The notes below the pieces were generated by a model. The model had not been told where the DNA came from, searched no databases, and saw nothing but the letters and a program-made list of their open reading frames with translations. A program made the position numbers and the translations under genes. DNA of 64,000 bases from the NCBI GenBank assembly GCA_964035575.1, contig OZ037928.1, positions 1,054,001-1,118,000 on the forward strand. Direction: 5' to 3'. The DNA is from Rhynchopus sp. YZ270_cl-10. Lineage: Eukaryota > Euglenozoa > Diplonemea > Diplonemida > Diplonemidae. Of this stretch, positions 18,996 to 30,740 are shown piece by piece. Within the stretch, counting starts at the first letter, position 1; each line of letters starts with the position of its first letter.

Positions 18996-20129
18996 AAATG
19001 AGTGCAGCTCTGTTAGCAGCCACGTATAAAACCGATTTCCCTAACAATTTACACGAAAATACCACTAAAAACGTAAAAAAAACGTAAAAATGCCATTTTT
19101 TCAAGTTTTTGGGCATCTCCTGAGCAACTCCAGGCCCGAAACACCCCCAGAATGGGTCAGAACCACCTGTGACCCGAAAATTCACAAAAATTCACCCTGA
19201 AATACGAAAAAATAGTGAAAACCCGGTCCATAGTGTGTTTTGGGTGGGAATAAGCAAAGGCTAGTCAGAAAACCCGTGATTTGGTGGTGATTCTCACGGG
19301 CCTCCAAAGTGCATTCAGGTGTCCAAAAGTTTTCAATTCTTGCTTATTTTGACAGATTTGACATCAAATCTTTCCAAATATAAAATTTTTTTCACGAAAA
19401 ATGAGTGGAACCCTACCTAGTCGATTTTCACTTAAGGAAAAAGCGCCCGAAAACGCCCGAAATCCGCCCCTAATTCGCCCGAAATCACCCGAAGTGCCCG
19501 AAATATATTTCGGGCGGTCCAAGTATGGAACATATAACGTTTCTCATTCGTCATATAAAACATACTTGGACCGCCCGAAATATATTCGGGCATTTCGGGC
19601 GATTTCGGGCGAATTAGGGGCGGATTTCGGGCGATTTTGTGCGCCCGAAAACGCCCGAAATCGCCCGAAATGCAGATTTCGGGCGATTTCGGGCGCTTTT
19701 TCCTTAGTAAAAACCGACTAGGTAGGGTTCCACTCATTTTCGCAAAAATCTTTTTATATTTGGAAATATTTCATGTCAAATCTGTCAAAATAAACAAGAA
19801 TCGAAAACTTTTGTATACCTGAGTGCACTTTGGAGGCCCGTGGGAATCACCACGAAATCACGGGTTTTCTGACTATCATTTGCTTATTCCCACCCAAAAC
19901 ACACTATGAACCGGGTTTTCACTATTTTTTCGTATTTCAGGGTGAATTTTTGTGAATTTTCGGGTCACAGGGTGGTTCTGACCCATTCTCGGGGTGTTTC
20001 GGGACTGTAGTTGCTCAGGAGATGCCCAAAAACGTGAAAAATTGTCTTTTTACGTTTTTAGTAGTATTTTAGTGTAAATTGTTCGCGAAATCGGTTTTAT
20101 TCGTGTCTGCTAACAGAGCTGCACTCACA
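18996..20129. mobile_element. 1.13-kb foldback element (near-complete palindrome), TA target
   Basis: The arms of about 530 bp run from AATGAGTGCAGCTCTGTTAG to its complement. They pair along almost their whole length, including gagtggaaccctacctagtc and repeated cgcccgaa motifs. The loop is a 37-bp spacer (19527-19563). The flanking TA on both sides and the opposite arm of the host element (caacttaccg) confirm the insertion. No open frame of note. Confidence 0.88.
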
Positions 20130-20162
20130 TACCGTAATCGTAAAAATTTTGGACCGTATAAT

Positions 20163-20229
20163 ACTTGGACCGTAAAAATTCTGGAACTTTTTCGGTTTTT
20201 TGGAAAACTGGAACATTTTTACGGTCCAG
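20163..20229. repeat. Short palindrome TTGGACCGTAAAAATTCTGG ... TTTTTACGGTCCA
   Basis: A 65-bp hairpin with a second copy at 26047-26113. The pair sits at matching places in the two arms of the 11.7-kb element. Confidence 0.75.
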
Positions 20230-20353
20230 ATATATTACGATCCAGATGTGGTTTTGGCCTGCCGAGTACTTAGCGGTTTTTGGTTTCATCGGGGGGAAAA
20301 AAAAAATGCACACTCTCGGCTGGGCGGGTGGAAAACAGGGTTTCCGCCAGGGT

Positions 20354-20434
20354 GTACCGGGGTGTACTTTGGTACACCCCAATATTTTTGGATTTTTACA
20401 GGGATTCGGGGTGTACCAAAGTACACCCCGAGAA
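20354..20434. repeat. Hairpin ggggtgtactttggtacacc / ggtgtaccaaagtacacccc
   Basis: Inverted repeats of about 22 bp around a 30-bp spacer, with each half itself nearly palindromic. Probably a small MITE or the end of one. Confidence 0.65.
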
Positions 20435-20543
20435 AAATGGGGTTTGAGAGGTTGTAGATGACCCCCTGTGGTCATGTGACCCCACCATGCAGAGCGTTTG
20501 GCTCGCTGTGTCAAAAGAAGTGGAAGAAAAGGGGGGTAAAGGA

Positions 20544-20687
20544 GGTACCCTAACTGTTCGGTCCAATTCGGTGTAATTCGGTCCATTTCGTTTTTTTTTT
20601 TTTTTCGCAAAGGGAAATTTCCCCTTGTACCAGAAAAACCGAAAAAAACGAAATGAAAACCGAAATAAACCGAAATGTTAGGGTACC
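20544..20687. mobile_element. 144-bp MITE-like foldback, GGTACCCTAAC ends
   Basis: The ends GGTACCCTAAC and GTTAGGGTACC pair, and the inner parts (ttcggtccaattcggt / accgaaataaaccgaa) pair loosely. A TA could be the target duplication. Poly-T centre. Confidence 0.7.
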
Positions 20688-22152
20688 TTTTTTGGTCGAT
20701 TTCGTTTTTTTCCAAAGGGGGGACCCTTTGGTCGCCGAAATTCCCCAGCCAAATTTGGTCGCAAAATCGGCCGATTTTTCAAAAATCTCAAAAAAAAAAA
20801 AAATTTTTTTTTTTTTTTCACAAGTGTTTTTGAGGCCTGCTCACTACACCCTAGGCACCCTTCTGAGACCAATCTAGAAAAAGAAAAAAAAAGTAGCGTA
20901 CCGTGCGCCTGCGGCGCTGTGTTGCTGATTATTTGATGTTGCTATATTCTAAACTAAAGGAGGCTTCGTTCGGTGCAAGCGACGAGTGCATTCACTTTCT
21001 ATTACATGTTCCAACGGCAGCACTGTAATCACTGTGTAGCGCCATGCAATGAAAAGAGCAAATACCATCACCCTCTCACAAGACACCTTACCTTGTTAAG
21101 CTTCCACCCCCGACCTCCAAACGAACCACCTCTACCAAAGACCGCCCAGTGGAAGTGACACCTCAACCGGTAGTGAGCGTATCTCGCGCCTCCCCTTCTG
21201 CCTTTCAACCCTTCCCAAAAGATTTTTTTGTAGCACCCCCCCCCCGCACGCTTCGCCTCCACGGTGATGATGTTACTAGGGTTTTTGGTCATATAACATG
21301 TTATGTGACATGCTTCATGACATGCTTTAAACATAACATGCTTGAGCATGTTATATAACATGCTCAGCATGTCATTTAACATGTTATATGACATGCTGAG
21401 CATGTTATGCTTAACGTTTTTGGTACTCAACCACGCGCTCAAACTGGCCATGGTAGGTCATAAAATGGCCCAAAAAATCCAAAGAAAACCTCAGACTGGG
21501 CAAATGTTGAAAAAAAAATTCAAGTCAAAATTTCAACCAAAATACGGTCATACCCCGTGTACTGTAGTAGCTAATTTTGACGATTTGAGGCCATAAAAAG
21601 CAAAATTTGGCACTTTTGAGCCTCTGTAGGGGTCTAAAATGTCTAAAATGTGGTTTTGCGTACTCGATTTTTAGACGAATTTTTTTCTGTACTGGACACT
21701 GGGCACTGTACCCAGAGAAGGCACCTTGACAGCAGCGAAGGCGCAGGTTACGATGAAGACAAGGTATGTAAATATGTTTAACTGTCAGGCACTAGTGTAG
21801 ATTCATTCCTTTAGTGGTTGTCAAGTTGTTGTGTGGTGGTGTTTGTTTTCCCTGATCACCCATCTCACTCTTTTTTGGCTGGTGCTTGTAGACTACCAAC
21901 TTTGTGTAATCGGAATAAACTTACGTATTTGTCATATGGCAGCCGTTTTTTAACTTCTGCAGGCGTGCTCGTTACCTGCTGCACATAATATTCACCTCGC
22001 TTCGCTCGGTAAATACTTATACATGGTCCCCTCGCTTCGCTTGGGAACTATTAGTGCAGCAGGAAACCCGCTGTAGCGTGAAAAAAGGCTACCTTATTTC
22101 ACGGCAATGCATAGTTATTACCACTTTCTTCATTAACCTCATCTTTCCCGAA

Positions 22153-22619
22153 TACTGTAAAATCGTTTATTTTGTCACACCCTAATTAACCGAGTTGAAA
22201 TATCAGTCATAAATGAATTTTGTCACCCCCTCACATTACGCGATGATTTAATTTATGTTTGCACACAAAGCTCAAAATGGTTGGATCTCTCTGTTTTGCT
22301 CTGGTTTTGTCACAATTTCACGCAGAACTCCCCCCAGAATCCTTAGGAAAAAAATTCCCCCAAAAAATTTTTTGGGCATAAAAATATATCCCCGCCTAAA
22401 CTAATGGCGGAATTGAAATCGATGGCGGAAATTACTTTAGGCGGAACTTTTCTTAGGCGGGTACTTTTCTTAGGCGGAGCTTTCTTTAACCACTGTACTT
22501 TTTAAAGTACGGCCTTGAGTGATACTTTCTGTATTAGCACTGCAACCGATCCTCAGTAGACAGCAGATCCCCGTAGGGACGGAATAATTGTAGGTGACAA
22601 ATTAAACGATTTTACAGTA
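22153..22619. mobile_element. 467-bp MITE, TACTGTAAAATCGTTTA ends
   Basis: The ends tactgtaaaatcgttta and aaacgattttacagta, followed inward by ttttgtcac/gtgacaaa, form TIRs of about 25 bp with TA at both ends. The interior has repeated ttaggcgg motifs and no gene. Confidence 0.85.
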
Positions 22620-23192
22620 CTGCGTTTGTACAGCATAACTTAATCACCCCACATTTACACACTCATCACAGGATCGTGAAATCTGAACTGCATCCGTGAT
22701 TGCGATGAGAAGTTTCGCCGCTCTTCGACATTCTGTCAACAACTCAAAATCCGAAAGGCTCCACCCACATCAATCTATTCTGGGTTTGTGGACGAAGACC
22801 TGGGGGGTGGGAACATTTTGTCAGTCACTGCTATTGCCATTTAACCCAGGGAGCATAGCTAGTGCAAGAAATTCGACTTTAGAAACCTTCCGGAAAGTCT
22901 GTCCTCTGCTTGCGGAGGACTAGACACAAGAAAATATTGCGTTCCCCCAGAAAACCAGTGCACATTTCACACTCCTTGTGGGTGGTCTTGTTGCCTTTTT
23001 TGTCAACAGTAATTTTGGCCCCAGACATGCTCTTGAAGCATGACAATTTAGTGTGTATGGGGCAGGGTGTTGTTTTGTTCTGAATTCTCTTTGTTATAAC
23101 ATCTAAGTCAATCGCGGGTGGTGGTTTTGTGTAGCGTGAGGCACTCTTTTTAACAAACTTCCTGCGGCTGCTAAAGCGTTATTTCTTCGGAT

Positions 23193-23815
23193 TTAACCTA
23201 TTAGCCACCAACGTCACATATATGTGACGGTAAATCAGCACCAGCCCCCTATATATTAAAATTTTGTCAAAAGTGAAAAAAAATTTTTTTAATGGATTCC
23301 GGGAGGTTGAAATGTGTGATTCCCCTATTTTTTTTTCTTTTTTTTTGATTTTTTCTCCCACCCACAACACGCACAACAGAGGGAAATTCGTGAAAAAGGG
23401 GTTTTTTTGGGTTTTTTTGGGGTTTTCAGCGCACTATCAAAACATGGCAAGAGTCTCCAAGACAATAAAATTTTGTCAAAAGTGAAAATTTTTTTTTTTA
23501 ATGGATTCCGGGAGGTTGAAATGTGTGATTCCCCTATTTTTTTTGGATTTTTTACAATTTTGTTTTTGATTATTTCCGCCTCCCACAACACGCACACCAA
23601 GGAAAATGCATGAAACAGGGCTGGTCACAGCCTAACGAATGCGATTTTTTCGATTTTGATTCTCAGAACCGCAGAAGTCCCCGAAGACCATACCAAACCA
23701 CCTAGAGGACCCAAAAAATGCACCATCGCCCCAGTTTTGACCCAGAAACACTCAGATGATTCCAAAACAAAAAACGGGAAAAAAACCCCCACCCCCTTGG
23801 TGGCTAATAGGTTAA
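23193..23815. mobile_element. piggyBac-like MITE (TTAA target, CCTATTAGCCACCAA ends)
   Basis: TTAA flanks the 15-bp inverted ends CCTATTAGCCACCAA exactly. The TTAA target and a CC-start are hallmarks of piggyBac-type elements. The interior contains a tandem duplication of about 130 bp (around 23255-23390 and 23465-23600) marked by aatggattccgggaggttga. No transposase remains. Confidence 0.85.
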
Positions 23816-24935
23816 CAACGTACAGCGTAACATAGTGGTTTCGCCTGGTCGACACAACCTTTGATAGATATGGGATAACCAACCCCCTTCGACCCCTCGT
23901 GGGTTCACTGAACAAACCCGAGTGGTAGTTAAACGCGATTGACATTTACATTCCTAGAGATGAAATAACAAGACAACACTTCTGTACCCGCGCATCAAAA
24001 TTGTGGAAAACTTTGCACCCCAAACACCCTCAACAACGCCCGCCAAAAGGCGCCCCTTGTTGCTGGGAGTTGGTTCTCATGTTTGATACCTGCACAGCAG
24101 GCATTCCTCTGAGTCCAACGCATGTTTGGCCTGTCTGCGGCGTTGTACTTAAGGTGCACGAAGACAGGGTCTGGTGGTAAATTTTGCGTAGTACTGCGAC
24201 GTGGTACTGCGTGGGTCTGGGAATATGGGTACCTGGGTACAGGATATTGGTTGTCAAAGACATCTTCCACCATGTATTGAGGAGGGTAAGACAGTGGTCG
24301 CAGTTTCTACTTGATAGCATTACAACATTTAACTTCTCCACGGGGGTCTTGGGCCGTTCATTCGGTTATACCTTGACTAGCGGAAGAGGCCTTTTGGTTT
24401 CTAGAATATCCGGTATTCCCGAACGGAGGCACACTTTGTGTGTTACTACGACCTGGCAACTTCCAGCAGTAGGTTAAGTAATCTTTCTTGTAAATTGTTG
24501 GATCATTATCTCCTCAGTGCATGAATGCCCCACGTGACTGGACACTTTTGTGTTTGTCATGTGGAGCTGTGGTTGCTCTTTCACGACTTTTTTCCTTGTA
24601 CACAGTGTGCCGTGTACCTGGGTACCTGGTCACCTGGGCGCCTGGGTACTTACCTGGGTAAACGTGACCAGGTACCTGGTCAGACCTCTGACCAGCGCAC
24701 CGTGTATGACATGCTCAAGCATGTCATGTGACATGCTAAGCATGTTATATGACATGCTTGAGCATGTTATATAACATGCTCAAGCATGTCATATAACATG
24801 TTATAATATAACATGTTATGAAGCATGTCATAACGCCAAAAACCCTAGTAACATCGTCACCGTGTCTCTACCTGTGTCTGCCAGGGAGGCGCGCGCGAAG
24901 CGCGCGACGACCGCTTTTTCGGGGAGAAAAATTTT

Positions 24936-25713
24936 TTTATCTAACTCAGTGAAATAAAACTCGTGTAATTTTTCGGATTACCCACAAAAGTGAGTGATAT
25001 AATATGCCCTTTTTGTCACTCAATTTGAACCTAAAATACGTGGGCGAGTGAAAAAAAGTATCACTCAGTGAAAAAAAGCACTTTTTCATCACTCCCCTTA
25101 AACACGCTCAAACACTGCCAAAAACGAGGAAGGACAGGATACATGACACTTACGGATACCAAGTCTCAGCGGGTATGAGAAGCAAGGAGGTGTACAAGAA
25201 GAAATGGGACGAGTTCTTGCGGCTTTCAAACCTCCGTAAGCCATCCAGCTTGGAGGAAGAACATTTCGCTGTCCACTTTTATCATCTTCGCACTGTGCGA
25301 AACCTGGCAACGAGCACATGCTGGACTACTCACAGCATGTAAACAAGTACCTGGAAATTGAGGCCAGGCGTATCCCAGGTTGACCCCTCATTGAAGACGA
25401 TGTCGAAAAATGAGCAACAGAAGCAGGCCTAAGCCTTCACACCGAGTGACCTGGTCCGCTTCGTGTGACGGACCTCGAAAACGACACGTACTGGCTTGTG
25501 AGGAAGTCCTGCATCTCAGTAAGGTTCTTCGGTGGATTGCGTACTGCGATCTTTTTTCTTGCTTTTAATCAGGCACCCAAATCCTCACGGGTACCTCAAA
25601 ACACCTCATTCCCCTGCCAAGCATAGTATTTCGTAACAAAAATGGCATATTATATGCTCACTTTTATAGGTAATCCGCAAAATTAAACTCGTTTATTTCC
25701 CCGTTAGATAAAA
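24936..25713. mobile_element. TIR element holding a decayed tyrosine-recombinase-like gene
   Basis: The ends tttatctaactcagtgaaa and a matching inverted sequence (ccgttagataaa) form TIRs of about 70 bp that include ggattacc and gtgag...atataatatgcc. The plus strand inside still reads VYKKKWDEFLRLSNLRKPSS, then a serine/threonine-rich segment and KSCISVRFFGGLRTAI. This is the pattern of the SAM-like N-terminal domain and early catalytic domain of tyrosine recombinases. It is broken, with several breaks, and old. The family assignment is from memory of motif style. Confidence 0.6.
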
Positions 25714-25719
25714 GATCGT

Positions 25720-25908
25720 ATCTGATTCAAAAAGCGCACTTCATTCACCTCGGGTGGTGTGCTTCAGAGTTGCATGCTCCATGGCAACTCGCTGCGCTCG
25801 TTACCATGAACCATTTTAGTACACTCGCTGCGCTCGTGTACTAAAATCGGCAACTCTGAAGCACACCACCCTCGGGTGAAATAAAGTGCACTTTTTGTCA
25901 TCAGATAA
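25720..25908. mobile_element. 189-bp foldback MITE
   Basis: The arms TATCTGAttcAAAAAGCGCA and its inverted partner pair through gggtggtgtgcttcagagtt. The loop contains two ctcgctgcgctcg motifs. The outer bases (tatctga) resemble the ends of the neighbouring element at 24936-25713. Confidence 0.8.
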
Positions 25909-26474
25909 ATAACTATTTTGGGGGGTCGTTTTCATGGGGCACTCCAATTTCTGAAACCCCAAATCCTGGCGGAAACCCTGTGAAAAGGGGGGAAAAAAAA
26001 CCAAAAAACCAAAAACTGCTAACACAAAAAAACCCCCCAAAAAAATGTTGGACCGTAAAAATTCTGGAACTTTTTGGGGTTTTTTGGCAAACTGGAACAT
26101 TTTTACGGTCCACAATTTTTACGATTACGGTAAGTTGGGTTCTACTCGGACTTTTTGCTCAATTTTTTTTTCTTTGAACAAATTTTGTGCCAATCTTTCA
26201 AATAAAGCGTAAGATTTTTACACTGGTGGCATGCTTCCCAGCACACATAAGATACTCCAGTACACTAGTAGTGCGCCCGAATTCGCCCGAATCTGCCCGA
26301 ATTCGCCCGAAATGTGCCCGAAAACGCCCGAAATGCGCCCGAATTCGCCCGAATTACGTATAAATTCCCTTTAAAACGCCCGAAATATATTTCGGGCACA
26401 TTTCGGGCGCTCGGGATCCGCGCCCGAAAAATCCGCCCGAATTCGCCCGAAATATATTTCGGGCGGTCCAAGTA

Positions 26475-27372
26475 TGATAAAATGTATTTCCCCTTTTTTT
26501 TCCCCACACTCCCCACCTCACCCTTTCGTTGTGTCTTTCGTGCATTGTTGCGAAAATCCTCTTTTCTGTGCAGTGTTTCTCGTCTGTGTTTACAAATGAT
26601 GTGTTCTGTGTCATGTGTGTTGTTTGCAAGTAGGTTTTTTTTTAGTGTGCATGGATTCTAAGCGTAGAGCATCGTTTAATGAGGTTTGTGTGTTTGATAG
26701 CTAATATAGGCACTTCTTGGGCTGAACATGGCCCCAATTTGTGTGTGTGTGTGTGTGTGTTTGATAACGGGTTTAGAGTGGGTAACGCCTGAACGGAGTA
26801 TGGCCCACTTGTCACTTCTACCAGCCATATTGAGGGAGAGGCTACGGCTTATTGATACGGTTTAGGTGACTCCTTACGAATAAAATAAAATAAAAAGGGG
26901 GAGGGTCCTTCGCGGACGATTGGAGCGGGGGGTATACAAAATCAATTTCTCCAACCGTCATTCAACATCAGGATTTGATCTTCACCCTGTGGGGTTTTCA
27001 TCTTCGCGGGCACCTGCCCTGTGATACATGGCGGTATGACGCACTTACCATGAAACACCAACTAGTGGTGTAGCTGCGGCGCCTGTGACCATTTTGAACA
27101 GTCTCTGCGGAAAAAAGGTACTATGGCTAAATAAAAGTTGAATGTCTTTCCAGGCAGCACACCTCACCCGAGGATGTGGCAAGCTCCCTCAGTGCAATGA
27201 GCTTGGCCTGACTTTGGGCAGTTGTACAGTCGGCACACTTCACCACCCAGGGTGTGGCAATGGGGCCTGCGAGGTGCAATGCAGGTTGCCCACTGGACTG
27301 ACCGTCACAAAACAAAAGGGGTAAAAAGGGGGGTGACGTTTAACCCTCAGGGTTCTTCATAGGGCTTCTGGA
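26475..27372. other. Intergenic, no gene recognised
   Basis: Contains a short (TG)n run (about 26740-26761) and a purine-rich aataaaataaaataaaaa stretch near 26880. A 60-codon open frame at 27142-27324 has no recognisable features. Confidence 0.55.
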
Positions 27373-30300
27373 GGCAGTTTATTTTTTTTCAAGGGATTTT
27401 TTCCGTTATTTTCGCGCGAAAATGCCTTTTTTGGCACGTTTCAACCAATACAAACCCGTGGTGACCTCTCTCAGTCAAATTTGTGGTCATTTTCCCTTTG
27501 TGACAGAAACCGAAAACGACAAAAAAAAAGTATACCCCCTACACGGTGGAGTCTACCCGGGGGGGAGTTACTCTTTGGGGGGGACTTAAAGGGGGACTCA
27601 AAGAGTCCCCCTAGGGGGACTATAGAGTCCCCCTAGGGGGACTATGTAGTCCACCTAGGGGGACTCTTTTGGTGGGTTCTTGTGGGTTGTGGGGGCTGGT
27701 GCTGACAGGTATGTACACACCAGGGGGGTGGTGAGGGTCCCAGATGGGGCCCAGGGAGGTAAAAGGTCATGTTATGCGTATCATTGCACAGTTTATACAG
27801 TGCAAACTGTTGTTTGCTATTAGATGCGATACAGTCTTGTTGCTTATTTCCTTTCAGTCCTCAGTTCACTATGTATTTTATTATTTTTGCTACCTATTTG
27901 CCGCGTATTACGTACGTACCTAAGATGTATGTCTCTAGCATTTCATGAACTATGAAAATGCCTGGTTTAGTTTGTCAAACACAGCATGCCCAAGCGATCC
28001 GGGCAGTCCTACAAACTTCTCGTAGTCGTTGGTGGTACGCTGTGGTCTGCGGTGCCTCCCACAACACGTCCTGACCGTGCGACATGTAGTCGCACCGGTG
28101 CTCACCTTTGCTGCCTTCCGGCGGAGCACGAGGGTGGCTCGTCCTAAGCTGAGTGGAGGTTGTTCACTGAAGAGTCTGGCTGGCTCATCAATTGGTGCAT
28201 GCGTCGCCTCACCAGTTTCTCCATCACCTTCGACACACTGCCGGTAAGGGAGATCGGGCGGTACGACGAGGGTCAGTCATGTCTTTCCCTTTTTTGTGCA
28301 GTGGCATAGCGTCTTGTAGTGCAGTGTGCCCAGGATCGGTGGTGCGCGTTCACGTCCCCGCAACCACCACCTTCCCTTGTGTGGGCAGTTCTGAAACGTT
28401 GCCATCGGCACGTAGTGTGTCATTTTTGTGCAGGCCTGCCGCACTTGGCCTGTGCATATTGCAGAATCGCACACCTTCCACTTCGAAGGCGAGTCTCTCC
28501 GTCACTCTGCTCTCTGGAGAAGTGAAGATGTGTTTGTATGTGCGTGTGGTGCGGACGTAGATCGCGATGCCGCCTCCCGATGCCGTCGCCCCCTTCGCAC
28601 GCTTTTGGATACGCATGCGTTTGTATCATACATAATGTATACGTCGAAGCCAATGTCGCCTGTCTGGCTCGCTTTGAGTTCCTTAAGGCAGACAACGTCG
28701 TACTCTTTTTGGGCGAGCAGTAGAGTAACACACTCTTCGTGCGAGAGAGAGCAGAGCAACGTCAGGTCTTCGTCATACACAGAGACGCCGTCTTTGCCAT
28801 ACGAGACAACAACACTGCCACAGGAGAACAAGGTCCACGAAGCGCAGTCGACTTTGCGGACCACCTCCCCACCCGGAAGTGCAACCTTGAGAAGGCAATC
28901 CCCACAAGGCAGGTAGCAGCGTGTCTTGCACTGAGAGATGGCAGGCGCACCGTACACATTATTGTCCGCATCAATCAAATGAGAAGACAGGCTCGTAGGT
29001 TTCTGTGTCGAAGCCGCCAACATGCCCACGCCTGCTACTATAGATGCAGAGCGTTCCACAACGCGACAGTGACCCGTTGTCTCCCGTATGCGTTACACTG
29101 TACTGAGCAGGACACTTGATGTCGGCAAAGCGGCGGCAAGCACAACCTGCACCCCTGCATCAAACGCCGTGTCCTGCAGACGGCACGTCAGCTTCTGCTC
29201 GTGTCGCTTGTGTCAATCCGTTGATGTTGTCGGAGAGACACTTGAGGGGTTTGGGTCCGGGGTTAGGGAGCGTGGAGTGTATCCCAGTTGTGGAGGTGGC
29301 AGAGACCTCTTGAGAAGGGGTCTTTGCTGTCATCGCAGTGTCTTGGTTGGTGGTGACGGTGAGCTGTGCCGTCACGCTATCATGATGTTAACTTAACGCA
29401 CCAGGTCTTCCCAGTGCTCGGCACGGTCTGCGTTGCGCACGCGAGGCCGCTGTTGTTGAGTGCGGCGACAAAGTCCGCGGTTGGGTGGTCTTTGGGCCCG
29501 CATGAGGAGCGACTTCTGGCGGCGCATGCGCTGCGTTCCTGGACGGGGCGTACGACAAGCCCAAAATATTTGGGTGAGGCGATCATCACCCTCCCGTGAT
29601 GCAGCAATGCTGCTTCAGGAGCCTTGAGGCTGTGCTCCGGCTTCAGCCACACCACCCTCTCGCGTGAGGCTGCCTGCGGCCTCATCCTCAGCACGCCGTC
29701 GATGCCCGATACGCGACGGAGGTCGGTGTCGGGGTGCACCTCCACGAGCAGTCGCGTCAGCAGGCGGGTGTTCTTGCAATCGCGCGCTGCAGTCACGGAG
29801 GTATCCACGATGTGCTTTCGCAAGCCATTTGCGTGCGGTCTTCTCGGGGGTCTTCTGCCAGGCGGGGTGGTCGCTAGCGTCCTTTAACACCGCTCGCATC
29901 ATCTGTGGTGTAGCCACCCAGGTGCATCGACCTGAGTATGTTGGAGTGGAGTGCGGAGAGCGACTGTATATATGGCGATGTAGGTGCCTGCCTGGCGCAC
30001 ATGATGAAGGTGCTGGTGGGGGGAGGCCCAGGAGGGGCTGCTGCCGTAGAGGGACTCCATCATCACGACAGCGACCGAGGGTCCATCCCTGGAGTTGGGG
30101 TGGGTCTGGATGGTTGTAGACCGTCGCCTTATCCAGTATGGCGACGGCTCCTTCTCTCGGCACGTCTCCCGTGCGCAGCTGCTCTCATAGCTATACATTT
30201 CAAACATGCAAACCACATCAGGCGTTAACAACTGAGGACTGAAAGGAAATAAGCAACAAGACTCTGTCATTGTATCGCATCTAATAGCAAACAACAGTTT

Positions 30301-30729
30301 GCACTGTATAAACTGTGCAATGATACGCATAACATGACCTTTTACCTCCCTGGGCCCCATCTGGGACCCTCACCACCCCCCTGGTGTGTACATACCTGTC
30401 AGCACCAGCCCCCACAACCCACAAGAACCCACCAAAAGAGTCCACCTAGGGGGACTATAGTCCCCCTAGGTGGACTACATAGTCCCCCTAGGGGGACTCT
30501 TTGAGTCCCCCTTTAAGTCCCCCCCAAAGAGTAACTCCCCCCCGGGTAGACTCCACCGTGTAGGGGGTATACTTTTTTTTTGTCGTTTTCGGTTTCTGTC
30601 ACAAAGGGAAAATGACCACAAATTTGACTGAGAGAGGTCACCACGGGTTTGTATTGGTTGAAACGTGCCAAAAATGGCATTTTCGCGCGAAAATAACGGA
30701 AAAAATCCCTTGAAAAAAAATAAACTGCC
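27373..30729. mobile_element. 3.36-kb TIR element with about 490-bp arms
   Basis: The arms 27373-27864 and 30230-30729 are near-complete inverted copies starting GGCAGTTTATTTTTTTTCAA. They contain a cluster of gtccccctagggggact palindromes (about 27590-27665 and 30438-30505) that can form cruciforms. The space between the arms is filled by a decayed LINE on the minus strand. Whether the arms are those of a transposon that took up a LINE or an inverted duplication around one cannot be decided here. Confidence 0.75.
28020..30160 (-). mobile_element. Decayed LINE (ORF1-like, APE endonuclease and RT traces)
   Basis: Reading the minus strand, 29820-29380 gives a 147-aa frame that may be an ORF1 remnant (VVWLKPEHSLKAPEAALLHH). 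From 29059 to 28600 comes the start of an APE endonuclease (LLAQKEYDVVCLKELKAS). The frame then shifts to GGGIAIYVRTTRTYKHIF and FEVEGVRFCNMHRP (28616-28350). Beyond that, PLHKKGKT at about 28290 fits the N-terminal RT block LIPKKG. The frames are broken in several places. The family differs from the OTU LINE at 2002-9767. Confidence 0.6.
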
Positions 30730-30740
30730 CGTATATAGTG

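Larger units (their letters stand above)
21260..24864. mobile_element. 3.6-kb CACGGTGA-ended TIR element, non-autonomous
   Basis: Ends CACGGTGATGATGTTACTAG and its complement with one mismatch, flanked by TC on both sides (2-bp duplication). The subterminal zones (21290-21420 and 24705-24835) are packed with acatgct/agcatgt/acatgtt motifs. These pair between and within arms and could be transposase-binding sites. No gene was recognised inside. Two MITEs are nested in it. Its ends and duplication size resemble those of the CACGG element at 15400-18989. Confidence 0.8.
14759..26474. mobile_element. 11.7-kb TIR element with many nested insertions
   Basis: Both ends carry TACTTGGACCGCCCGAAATA in inverted orientation, flanked by TA. 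The arms match for about 300 bp (14759-15054 and about 26150-26474), including many cgcccgaa/ttcgggcg motifs and the segment aatcttacgctttatttgaa. The match continues across the nested insertions to 20131-20230 and 26045-26140. A TA target and long arms fit a Tc1/mariner-type or similar element, but no transposase of its own was recognised. Three insertions sit close together in its left arm. Confidence 0.75.
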
